From contig JAFZRE010000023.1 of assembly GCA_017620015.1 (NCBI GenBank), positions 151,579-215,578 of the forward strand: 64,000 nucleotides of DNA, in the 5' to 3' direction. Shown here piece after piece: positions 8,866-16,785 of this stretch. Source of the stretch: Bacteroidales bacterium (GTDB lineage: Bacteria > Bacteroidota > Bacteroidia > Bacteroidales > ML635J-15). The translations under genes and the position numbers were made by a program. Positions within the stretch are counted from its first letter, which is position 1. Each line of letters opens with the position of its first letter. The notes under the pieces were generated by a model, which saw only the letters and a program-made list of their open reading frames with translations, ran no database searches and was not told where the DNA came from.

Positions 8866-10569
8866 ATGAGTAACATTAATCTTGAAACAAAATTAGTTGG
8901 AGAAATCGCGGGAGATTTCATTATACCTTCTTATCAGAGAGGTTATAGGTGGCAAGAAGAAGTAAAAATGCTACTTGATGATATTGATGGGATTCCAGAG
9001 GGTGAAAAATACTGCCTTCAACCCATTGTTGTAAAAAAATTAGAAAACAACAAATTTGAACTAATTGATGGTCAGCAACGATTGACGACCTTATTTTTAA
9101 TCTATAAATATATGATTTCTTTAAACTTACCTTTTAAGCATAATTATTCAATTGATTATGAAATAAGGAAAAACAGTCGTTCTTTTTTGGATAACCTTAG
9201 TTTAAACTCACTAATGGTTAATCCGAATAATATTGATGAATATTTTATTATTGAAGCATATCGAACCATTGATAATTGGTTTAATAGACAAGCAGACAAA
9301 GCATTATCCGCATTCAATCTTTACAAAAAACTAGGCGAAAAAATTAATGTCATATGGTACGAAATTGATAGCAATGAAGAGGCAATTTCTCTATTCACAC
9401 GTCTAAACATAGGAAAGATTCCTTTAACAAATGCAGAACTAGTCAAGGCGATTTTTTTAAGCAAGAACAATGCAATTGACGAGCGCTATCAAATTGAAAT
9501 TTCAGAACAATGGGATACTATTGAACGAGAACTTCATGATGATAAATTATGGTATTTCATAACTAATAACCAATCCAAAAACTATCCCACACGCATTGAA
9601 CTACTTTTTGACATTATGGCAGACAAAAAAGATGGTGACAGAGAACGATTGCGGACTTTTTTTTGGTTCATGGAACAAATGAAGTTAAACACATACATAA
9701 ACGATAAAATTAAATTGTGGAAACATGTTGTTGAAAATTTTCAACGATTAAAAGAATGGCATAATGATTCTGAATTGTATCACAAGATTGGATATCTAAT
9801 CGCTGTTAATCAGATTCCATTGCAAACATTAATGAAAAATTCACAAACCATAAAGAAAACTGAATTCAAACAATCGTTAAACAAATACATAGCCCAAAGT
9901 ATTGATTTCAATAAGGAATATTTGGATTTGTCGTATGATAACAAAAACGACAAACCGCTTATTGAGAAACTTTTACTTTTGTTTAATGTAGAAAGTGTTT
10001 ATCAAAATGGTGATAAATCAATGCGTTTCCCGTTTGACAAACACAAAAATCAAAATGGAGGGTGGTCTTTGGAACACATACACGCACAACAATCTGAAGG
10101 TTTGAATAAAAAAGAATTATGGAACGAATGGCTTGATTTACATGTTAAATCGCTCAAAAATATTGATTTTGAGAAAAACTATGATTTAATTTCTGAGATT
10201 GAATGTCGAGACAAAGAGAAGATTGATGTAAATCAATTTAATGAATTGTTTGAGAAAGTAATCGCTGCGTTTGAGTTGAATAAGAATGTTGAATATATCA
10301 ATTCGCTATCTAATATGGCTCTTTTAGGAAAATTCGAGAATTCGGCACTTAACAATTCTACTTTTGATGTAAAACGTGACAAGATTCTAAAAATGGACAA
10401 GGATGGTGATTACATTCCAATCTGTACACGTAGAGTTTTTCTGAAATATTATACTCAATCAGACAAAAATCAGCTTCATTTTTGGGGAGAGGCAGATAGA
10501 AAGTCTTATTTAGATGCTATGGGAAAAATGTTGGAACCTTATTTGCAAATCTTAAAAAAGGAAATATAA
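8866..10569 (+). CDS. DUF262-DUF1524 protein (GmrSD/SspE-like restriction factor)
   Basis: This 567-residue protein has an N-terminal DUF262 domain with IPSYQRGYRW (20-29) and the ParB-like nucleotide-binding motif DGQQRLTT (68-75). Its C-terminus matches DUF1524, an HNH-type nuclease: LEHIHAQ around residue 402-408 and the later SLSNMALL...ENSALNN...KRDKI block. In DUF1524 the EHI-x-P/A-Q box carries the catalytic His. The two domains together are the hallmark of GmrSD (type IV restriction of glucosylated DNA), SspE and BrxU. The protein is cytoplasmic and probably a modification-dependent anti-phage nuclease. The next gene, also DUF262, begins 1 nt after the stop. AT-rich composition fits an acquired defence gene. 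Target specificity cannot be read from the sequence. Confidence 0.85.
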   Translation: MSNINLETKLVGEIAGDFIIPSYQRGYRWQEEVKMLLDDIDGIPEGEKYCLQPIVVKKLENNKFELIDGQQRLTTLFLIYKYMISLNLPFKHNYSIDYEIRKNSRSFLDNLSLNSLMVNPNNIDEYFIIEAYRTIDNWFNRQADKALSAFNLYKKLGEKINVIWYEIDSNEEAISLFTRLNIGKIPLTNAELVKAIFLSKNNAIDERYQIEISEQWDTIERELHDDKLWYFITNNQSKNYPTRIELLFDIMADKKDGDRERLRTFFWFMEQMKLNTYINDKIKLWKHVVENFQRLKEWHNDSELYHKIGYLIAVNQIPLQTLMKNSQTIKKTEFKQSLNKYIAQSIDFNKEYLDLSYDNKNDKPLIEKLLLLFNVESVYQNGDKSMRFPFDKHKNQNGGWSLEHIHAQQSEGLNKKELWNEWLDLHVKSLKNIDFEKNYDLISEIECRDKEKIDVNQFNELFEKVIAAFELNKNVEYINSLSNMALLGKFENSALNNSTFDVKRDKILKMDKDGDYIPICTRRVFLKYYTQSDKNQLHFWGEADRKSYLDAMGKMLEPYLQILKKEI

Positions 10570-10570
10570 T

Positions 10571-12736
10571 ATGGAACTGAATGAATATACATTCCAAAGT
10601 TTATTTGGAAAACACCAAACAAAAGAAGGTGTCGATTTTGAAATAAAAGAAATAGAAATCCCAATTATACAAAGGGATTATGCACAAGGGAGACAAACAG
10701 ACAAAGTTATTCGCGTTAGAAATCGTTTCTTGAGTACAATTTATGAAGCACTCACAACTCCTAAAAAATTAACTCTTGATTTCGTATATGGAGAAATTCG
10801 CGACAATAAACTTATTCCGCTTGATGGACAACAACGACTTACTACCTTATTTCTTCTTCATTGGTACTTGGCAAAAAAAGAAAAGGTTTCCGATGAAGAT
10901 TCTGATTTCATGAAACATTTTTCATACTACACACGCCCGAGTTCACGTGATTTTTGTAAAGCACTAGTTGAATACTCGCCAACCTTTGAAAATAAAATCT
11001 CAGAAAATATCAAAGATCAATGCTGGTTCCAATATCAATGGCACAACGATCCGACAATATCTAGTATGCTTGTAATGATTGATGCTATTGATGAAAAATT
11101 TAAGAATACTAATGATTTATGGGATGTTTTAATAAATGGACAGTACATAACTTTCTACTTTCTGCCTATTTCTGAAATGGGGATAACGGACGAATTATAT
11201 ATCAAAATGAATTCTCGAGGAAAGCCTTTAACCGATTTTGAACATTTTAAAGCCGAATTTGAAGGAATGATTTCAAAGTGTAACGAAAATCTATCAAAAG
11301 AAATCAATCGCAAGTTTGACTTGGATTGGACAGATATGCTGTTCCCGTACAGAGGAGAAAAAAATATAATCGATGATGAATTTATGCGATACTATTTTTT
11401 TGTAAGCGACATTTTGTGCTACAAAAAGGACTATCCAATTGAAAGGAATGAATTTAAATTAGCAAAAATGCTTTATGGAGAAGGAAATCCTGATGCTATG
11501 GAAAATCTCGATTATTTCAAAAAATCATTAGACTGTTGGTGTGGATTTGACATTGACGTATTCTTCAAAAAACACTTTTCAAATAATCAATATGAGACAA
11601 GCAAGACAAAAATATACCAAGAGAACCTAAATATATTCAAACAGTGTTGCAATGATTATGGAGAATATGTGGATGGTAGAAGGCGTAAATTTCCATTAAG
11701 TATGACTTTGCTTTTATACGCTGTTATAGTTTACCTGCAAAATAAAAATAGCATTGGAGAAGATGATTTTCAGAGACGAATAAGAATTGTTAGAAATTTG
11801 ATATGGAACTCAAGTGACGAAATTCGTGCCGATTCTCAACGCAACAATATGCCCCAGTTGCTTTCAGAAACGAAAGAAATAATAGAAAAAGGAATTATTC
11901 CGCAAGGAACAGGTTATAATCAAAGACAAAAGGAAGAGGAGCAAAACAAACTCGATTGGCTTAAAACAAATGCAGACAAGCAGGATTCTCTATTTCATCT
12001 TGAAGACCATTCGTTACTATATGGTTGTGTAGCAATTGAAGGTATTGACAATCCAAGCAATTTTGACAAATTTAGAATGTTGTTTGACAAATACGATGAT
12101 GATTATAGATGCCTGTTAATTTCCAAATGTATGCTCACAATAGGAGACTACTCACAATGGATAGGTAGTCATTGGCAAATTGGCACAAAAAATAATTCCA
12201 CATGGAAAGATTTGTTTCATCCATCTAACCAGCGAGGCGAATTTAATAGAACTAAAGATGTGCTAAACAGATTGCTTGATTCTTCAACTCGGTTTGATAA
12301 TGAAAGTCTTGAATCTATCGTTGATAAATATTTAGCAAGCAATCCTATAAAGGATTGGAGATATTATTTCATTAAGTATTGCGAATTTATGCATTCCACA
12401 ACCTATGGACTATATTATACATACGATGACGGAGACTATCATTCTATAAAATTGCATGCTAAACAAAAAAACGGAAGAACATGGAATGTGTTTTTGCTGA
12501 CAATTTATAATGAGCTAAAAGATGATTATGATATTTCTCTTGGGGAATATGCATATCAAGGAGATAAATTACATTTGCCAAATAACATAGAATTGGATTG
12601 TGAAAATGACAAGTTTGTCTTGTATAAAAATGGAGAAAGAGAAACTGAATATAAAATAGAACAAGATGACAATGGCATTGACAAGTACGATAGAATTGAA
12701 CAAGCAAAAGGAATTATATCATCTTTAATGGAATAA
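10571..12736 (+). CDS. Second DUF262 protein of the pair
   Basis: This 721-residue protein has an N-terminal DUF262 domain: IPIIQRDYAQGR (about 30-41) and DGQQRLTT (85-92), followed by the conserved region around SRGKPLTDFEHFKAEFE. No DUF1524-like EHI motif is visible in its long C-terminal half, so if it is a nuclease the catalytic part is unrecognised. It is separated from the DUF262-DUF1524 gene by one base and must be co-transcribed. By analogy with GmrSD-type systems, one subunit probably senses modified DNA or nucleotide and the other cleaves, but this assignment is inference. No downstream terminator is obvious before the next gene 136 bp away. Confidence 0.8.
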   Translation: MELNEYTFQSLFGKHQTKEGVDFEIKEIEIPIIQRDYAQGRQTDKVIRVRNRFLSTIYEALTTPKKLTLDFVYGEIRDNKLIPLDGQQRLTTLFLLHWYLAKKEKVSDEDSDFMKHFSYYTRPSSRDFCKALVEYSPTFENKISENIKDQCWFQYQWHNDPTISSMLVMIDAIDEKFKNTNDLWDVLINGQYITFYFLPISEMGITDELYIKMNSRGKPLTDFEHFKAEFEGMISKCNENLSKEINRKFDLDWTDMLFPYRGEKNIIDDEFMRYYFFVSDILCYKKDYPIERNEFKLAKMLYGEGNPDAMENLDYFKKSLDCWCGFDIDVFFKKHFSNNQYETSKTKIYQENLNIFKQCCNDYGEYVDGRRRKFPLSMTLLLYAVIVYLQNKNSIGEDDFQRRIRIVRNLIWNSSDEIRADSQRNNMPQLLSETKEIIEKGIIPQGTGYNQRQKEEEQNKLDWLKTNADKQDSLFHLEDHSLLYGCVAIEGIDNPSNFDKFRMLFDKYDDDYRCLLISKCMLTIGDYSQWIGSHWQIGTKNNSTWKDLFHPSNQRGEFNRTKDVLNRLLDSSTRFDNESLESIVDKYLASNPIKDWRYYFIKYCEFMHSTTYGLYYTYDDGDYHSIKLHAKQKNGRTWNVFLLTIYNELKDDYDISLGEYAYQGDKLHLPNNIELDCENDKFVLYKNGERETEYKIEQDDNGIDKYDRIEQAKGIISSLME

Positions 12737-12796
12737 TATTTAACCTAACATTACATCTTTTCTCCGCCCTCCCCAGCGGGGATTTTTCTTCCCATT

Positions 12797-12813
12797 TCCT
12801 GCTACTAGCAGAA
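12797..12813. promoter_or_regulatory. Palindromic site upstream of paralogue 1
   Basis: TCCTGCTACTAGCAGAA is palindromic except for one position. It lies 60 bp before the ATG of the first unknown paralogue. The same site, perfectly symmetrical, occurs at the same distance from paralogue 3, and the intervening promoter segments are also similar (TTTTGCATT / CTTTGCATT boxes). Confidence 0.6.
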
Positions 12814-12872
12814 TTCCCGTCCGCATCCATATATTTCATTATTTTGCATTCGAACCAAAACGAAAAAACGAT

Positions 12873-13904
12873 ATGGACATGGAGAAAAGTATTAAGGAGT
12901 TTGCATTGTATCCCCAGATGATTCAGAGGGCATTTTACGATGAAAAGCTGGAAATGCTGCGTGAACAGCAGCGACAGCACACGACCATAACGGAAATGCA
13001 AGACTGTTGCAGTAAGGAAACATTAGAAAAGTTTTTCCCTGAGGCGACAATAAAGCTAATCAGGTTCTTCAGTCTGCTGATGAAACTAAAAAATGCGGAC
13101 TTTTATATAGGCTTAGGTGGGCGCGAAATTCTAATAAAAAGAAATGATTACTGGTCTCCGCTGCGTGTTAACACAATTCCTAACCTTATTGAATACATAA
13201 AGGAGGTTGACCGCAGGATGCCCGAATGGGAAAGAGAGTTCGCCGACCAGATTGCCGCACTCGGCAACGCCATAAGGGACAAGCAGCGCAATTGGGTGCT
13301 GAAAGGCAAGTGTTCGGTGGACAGCATTTTGGAATACAGAATTGAGTTGTTTCTTATGGAATGTCGCGAAAATAGCGAGACCGGCACCACGCTTAATAAA
13401 ACTTTGAGCGAGGCGAACTTGTCATTTGAAAACTTCTCGGTGGTAGCAAAGGACGACTATGTTTCGATTCGTGCCTCCAAGACTTGTAGAAAGGATTTTC
13501 ACAACAAGGAGATTGGAATAGATCGACTTAGGCAACTGGATAAGATGATTGCGATTTGGCAGGGCGAACTGGACCCGTGGAACGTAGAGTATAAAAGGCT
13601 GGAAAAGACGAAGGACGTAGGCGATTTGAGCGTTACGGCACTGATAAAGAAAAAGATGAAATCGCTTGGTTGCGAATACTACATAAAACGAAACTTCAAA
13701 TCGATGTCGCTCTACATAAAGATTGACCAGGAATGTATGACAAAACTTTTTTTGCCGTACAACTCCTTCGGGCTAATCCGCAAAAGACTTGACAGTATCG
13801 ACTTGACACACAAAGACAAAGGAACATACAATGCCTTCAAAATGAAGCTTATGGAGAAACAACTTAAATGGACAAGGGAAAAGCAGGAAACGGAAGATGA
13901 GTAA
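12873..13904 (+). CDS. Unknown three-paralogue family, member 1
   Basis: I do not recognise this 343-residue family. The protein is soluble, charged and mostly helical, with no signal peptide. Features shared with the two neighbouring paralogues: an N-terminal helix around FYDEKLEML, a FFPEATI segment (about 52-58), IPNLIEYIKEVDRRMPEWEREFA (about 103-125), a SVDSILEYRIELFLMECR block (about 147-164), and a C-terminal domain beginning LSVTALIKKKMKSLGCEYY. The C-terminal LSV.ALI...MK.LGC region is the best conserved. It lies directly downstream of the DUF262 pair and has its own palindromic upstream site, so it is probably transcribed separately. It may belong to the same defence island, but no function is claimed. 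Confidence 0.7.
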   Translation: MDMEKSIKEFALYPQMIQRAFYDEKLEMLREQQRQHTTITEMQDCCSKETLEKFFPEATIKLIRFFSLLMKLKNADFYIGLGGREILIKRNDYWSPLRVNTIPNLIEYIKEVDRRMPEWEREFADQIAALGNAIRDKQRNWVLKGKCSVDSILEYRIELFLMECRENSETGTTLNKTLSEANLSFENFSVVAKDDYVSIRASKTCRKDFHNKEIGIDRLRQLDKMIAIWQGELDPWNVEYKRLEKTKDVGDLSVTALIKKKMKSLGCEYYIKRNFKSMSLYIKIDQECMTKLFLPYNSFGLIRKRLDSIDLTHKDKGTYNAFKMKLMEKQLKWTREKQETEDE

Positions 13905-13936
13905 AGTGTAATATGACTATCCGCAATTCGCACCCA

Positions 13937-14096
13937 AAGGAGATTCCGCATAGTCGAACATTACAACGCTCCCCGTTCCGTATCGCGTGTATGTTCTGAC
14001 TTGTGGAATGACACCAAAGACATCATTTCGGAAGTTATGATGAACCAGCGATACGGAACGTGGAGCTGTGTGAATCAAACTATCCGAAATCTCCTT
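13937..14096. mobile_element. MITE-like 160-bp imperfect inverted-repeat element
   Basis: Arms 13937-13986 and 14048-14096 are roughly three-quarters complementary, and the inner 13 bp (CGTTCCGTATCGC at 13974-13986; its complement at 14048-14060) are perfect. The centre holds 61 bp without a recognisable gene. The GGAGATTCCG(C/T)ATAG edge recurs near 63801, so it belongs to a dispersed family. It sits where paralogue 2 would be expected to have the palindromic promoter region of paralogues 1 and 3. Confidence 0.6.
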
Positions 14097-14134
14097 CAGG
14101 TCCATTGTTATTTAAGTTACTGGAAAAAAATGTT

Positions 14135-15139
14135 ATGGATATTAAGGATTTCGTGTATTATATTGTGTTCCTACCAGAGAGAGCTTGGAAAGAGTTTTAC
14201 GAGGAAAAGACAAGTATGTTATTAGACTGGCAAAAAAAATCGAGCCTTGCAAAAATGGATGTAAAGAACGAGAATCTAATAGATACGATAAAGAAATTCT
14301 TCCCCGAAGCAACAATATATTCAAAAGGTAGTCGCGATTACATAAAAATTAAGAATGTTGATTTTGTGATTCGTAAACCAAAAACCATAGGCACAAAAGG
14401 TTCGTACGGTTTTTATATCGGGGACATACCAAATCTTGTTGAATATCTGAAGGAAGTTGACCGTCTGATGCCTAAATGGGAGAAGGAATTTGCAGAGCTG
14501 TTGGAACAATACGAAGATGAAATCAAGGAATTGGAACGGAAATCATTTATTGAAGGGTGTTCCATAGCCAACATATTGGAGAATAGAATAAAGTTGAAGC
14601 TTTTGGATTGTCGCGAAAATACCGATGCTACGCAACTGCAAGGAAATGCATTGTCCGAAGCAAACTTGTCTTTAAAGAATATTAGTGTGCGACCCTATGT
14701 GATTAAACTAAATGCGATTAATGACTATTGGGTTTGGCATCGATATGAGGAAATTGAAGTCTGGCGGTTGGAGCAAATTGACAAAATGATACCAATTTGG
14801 ATTGAAGAGTGCAAGCAATGGGAATACGAGTACGAAAAGCAGAAAAAGGCACAAGAAATAAAGTCTATGAGTGTTTCCGCTCTCATCAAGCAAAAGATGA
14901 AACAACTTGGATGTGAATACTATATCTCTACTAATCAAAAAACAACATCACTTTATATTAGGCTCGAAAAGTCAAGAATGCTAAAACTTTCGTTGCCCGA
15001 TATGGCGATAAGTACAATAAACAGGCGTATTGAGATGATTGAAGATACAGTCAAAGCCATAAACAATATTCACAATGCTTTCCGAATAACCAACGAGGAA
15101 AAAAGCATAGACTGGGAAAATGGAAATGACACAAAGTAA
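14135..15139 (+). CDS. Unknown three-paralogue family, member 2
   Basis: Paralogue of the genes at 12873 and 15481. The ATG at 14135 (MDIKDFVYY) is preferred over the upstream in-frame ATG at 14060 because it aligns with the MDMEKSI/MDIEKRI starts of its relatives, and because the 14060 start lies inside the inverted-repeat element. This gives 334 residues. It is the most divergent copy, but keeps FFPEATI, IPNLVEYLKEVDRLMPKWEKEFA, the ANILENRIKLKLLDCREN block, LSEANLS as in member 1, and the C-terminal MSVSALIKQKMKQLGCEYY. Its 3' flank carries the first copy of a 133-bp segment that recurs after member 3. Function unknown. Confidence 0.68.
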   Translation: MDIKDFVYYIVFLPERAWKEFYEEKTSMLLDWQKKSSLAKMDVKNENLIDTIKKFFPEATIYSKGSRDYIKIKNVDFVIRKPKTIGTKGSYGFYIGDIPNLVEYLKEVDRLMPKWEKEFAELLEQYEDEIKELERKSFIEGCSIANILENRIKLKLLDCRENTDATQLQGNALSEANLSLKNISVRPYVIKLNAINDYWVWHRYEEIEVWRLEQIDKMIPIWIEECKQWEYEYEKQKKAQEIKSMSVSALIKQKMKQLGCEYYISTNQKTTSLYIRLEKSRMLKLSLPDMAISTINRRIEMIEDTVKAINNIHNAFRITNEEKSIDWENGNDTK

Positions 15140-15199
15140 AAATATTATAAAACAAAAGTCGCATTTTTACTCCATATCACGAACAATCATTTTCACTGC

Positions 15200-15332
15200 T
15201 CCGAAATTTAATTATTTGTAATTTACAAATTTGTAAAGTTCGTTATTCATTGGAAACGAACAAGTTGCAATGAATTATGACAGAAAAAATATTTGTTACT
15301 ATGTCAATTTGATTGGACTTTCGCTGAAAGAT
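15200..15332 (+). repeat. 3'-flank duplication, copy 1
   Basis: This 133-bp non-coding segment after paralogue 2 is nearly identical to 16547-16681 after paralogue 3, with about five substitutions and one 2-nt A-run difference. It contains GTAATTTACAAATTTGTAAA and a small GTTCGTT/AACGAAC hairpin. It shows that gene and 3' flank were duplicated together. Immediately after it, TATAATTTACTAAAA (15337-15351) matches the motif flanking the ATPase gene at 16784. Confidence 0.8.
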
Positions 15333-15405
15333 ATGATATAATTTACTAAAAGACATTATAAGTCAGCTACTACTTCGTACAATGAATTAGTCATCCATTC
15401 CCTTT

Positions 15406-15422
15406 TTCTGCTACTAGCAGAA
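15406..15422. promoter_or_regulatory. Perfect palindromic site upstream of paralogue 3
   Basis: TTCTGCTACTAGCAGAA is a perfect 17-bp palindrome ending 59 bp before the ATG of paralogue 3, matching the site before paralogue 1 in sequence and distance. It is a candidate operator for a dimeric regulator. Confidence 0.65.
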
Positions 15423-15480
15423 TCCCCAACCTCATTCATATATTCCATTACTTTGCATTGAAATCAAAACATGGAACGAT

Positions 15481-16503
15481 ATGGACATAGAGAAAAGAAT
15501 TAAGGAATTTGCAGTATCCGCTAGAGATTTTCACAGGGAGTTCTACGACGAAAAAGTAAAAATGCTACTTGCACAGCAAAAACATGACCCGAACATAAAG
15601 GAAATGCAAGTGAACTGCATCACGACAATCGAAACGATAGCAGAACATTTCCCGGAGGCGACAATAACACCGTTCAAATACTCCGAACGGCTGATAAAGC
15701 TGAAAAATGCGGATTTCCTCGTACAAGGGTCGCGCAAATATAGATTCATTGCACTAAAAAAAGGTGATTATTGGTCATCGTTATATATTTATACAATTCC
15801 GAACCTTATAGAATACATGAAGGAAACCGACCGTCTGATGCCCGAATGGGAAAAGGAGTTTGCCAATCTGATTGCTACGCACAGCAACGATATAATGGAC
15901 AAGCAACGAAATGGGGTGCTGAAAGGAAAGCGATCTGTTGACAGCATTCTGGAACACCGAATAGAGTTGTTCCTTCTGGAATGTCGCCCTACGCCTAATA
16001 AAACTACAAACATGTCGTTTGAAAACTTCGATATAAAAATCCAATACGGCCAAATTTTAATTGAAGTCCCCAATCATTGCAGTGTAGCCTTATACAATAA
16101 TGGAATTGATGTAGAATACTTCCGACAATTGGACAAATTGATTCCGATTTGGATTGCCGAGTTGGAACCATTAAACCTAGAGTATAAAAAGTTGGAAAAG
16201 TCGAAGGAAATAAGCGAATTAAGTGTCAATGCTTTAGTAATGAGGAAAATGAAATCGCTTGGTTGCGAATACTGCATCAAAAGAAACTTCAAATCGATGT
16301 TGCTCTACATAAAAGTCGGTTGGTCCGATATGACAAAACTCTTTTTGCCGTACAATTCCATTGGGCTAATCAAGAAACGACTTGATAGTATTGATGATAC
16401 ATTGAACGGCAAAAGGATGTACAATGTGTACAGGATGAACTACAAGGAGGAAAGAATGAATTGGCAATGTGAAACGCCTGAAGAAAAAGAGGATAAAATT
16501 TGA
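15481..16503 (+). CDS. Unknown three-paralogue family, member 3
   Basis: This 340-residue protein is the closest relative of member 1: MDIEKRIKEFA start, FPEATITPFKYSERLIKLKNADF, SVDSILEHRIELFLLECR, and a C-terminus around KSLGCEYCIKRNFKSMLLYIK that is nearly identical over 20 residues. The middle part (about 170-200) is shorter and divergent. No signal peptide, membrane segment or known catalytic motif is visible. Upstream palindrome and promoter region are homologous to those of member 1, and the 3' flank to that of member 2. The cluster therefore arose by tandem duplication with later divergence. Function unknown. Confidence 0.7.
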   Translation: MDIEKRIKEFAVSARDFHREFYDEKVKMLLAQQKHDPNIKEMQVNCITTIETIAEHFPEATITPFKYSERLIKLKNADFLVQGSRKYRFIALKKGDYWSSLYIYTIPNLIEYMKETDRLMPEWEKEFANLIATHSNDIMDKQRNGVLKGKRSVDSILEHRIELFLLECRPTPNKTTNMSFENFDIKIQYGQILIEVPNHCSVALYNNGIDVEYFRQLDKLIPIWIAELEPLNLEYKKLEKSKEISELSVNALVMRKMKSLGCEYCIKRNFKSMLLYIKVGWSDMTKLFLPYNSIGLIKKRLDSIDDTLNGKRMYNVYRMNYKEERMNWQCETPEEKEDKI

Positions 16504-16505
16504 TC

Positions 16506-16524
16506 TGCGACAAGTTTTGGCGTA
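16506..16524. repeat. 19-bp dispersed motif, copy 3
   Basis: TGCGACAAGTTTTGGCGTA follows the stop of paralogue 3. It matches the motifs at 7133 and 8678. Confidence 0.4.
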
Positions 16525-16546
16525 GGCTTTCTTTTTTATGCCTCCA

Positions 16547-16681
16547 TCCGAAATTTAATTATTTGTAATTTACAAATTTGTAAAGTTCGTTATTTATTGG
16601 AAACGAACAAGTTGCAATGAGTTCTGACAGAAAAAAAATATTTGTTACTATGTCGATTTGATTGGACTTTCGATGAAAGAT
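16547..16681 (+). repeat. 3'-flank duplication, copy 2
   Basis: Nearly identical to 15200-15332; see that entry. It ends 15 bp before the left direct repeat of the ATPase cassette. Confidence 0.8.
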
Positions 16682-16696
16682 GTACAATAAAACTTC

Positions 16697-16785
16697 TTAT
16701 AATCTTCTAAAACCATCTTCAAAAATATATTTTTAGAAAACTATACCACAAAAATATGCTTATAATTTACTAAAAATTGCAAATC
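16697..16785. repeat. Left 89-bp direct repeat flanking the DUF234 ATPase gene
   Basis: Aligns without gaps to 18241-18329. The last 28 bp (16758-16785) are identical, and the 27 bp before them differ at six positions. Each copy contains TTATAATTTACTAAAA-like sequence twice, 63 bp apart. The repeat ends inside the ATPase stop codon (TCA on the plus strand, 16784-16786). Confidence 0.75.

Noticed and set aside
14060..14134. Longer N-terminus for paralogue 2 from ATG 14060
   Set aside because: The extra 25 residues lie in the inverted-repeat element and have no counterpart in paralogues 1 and 3.
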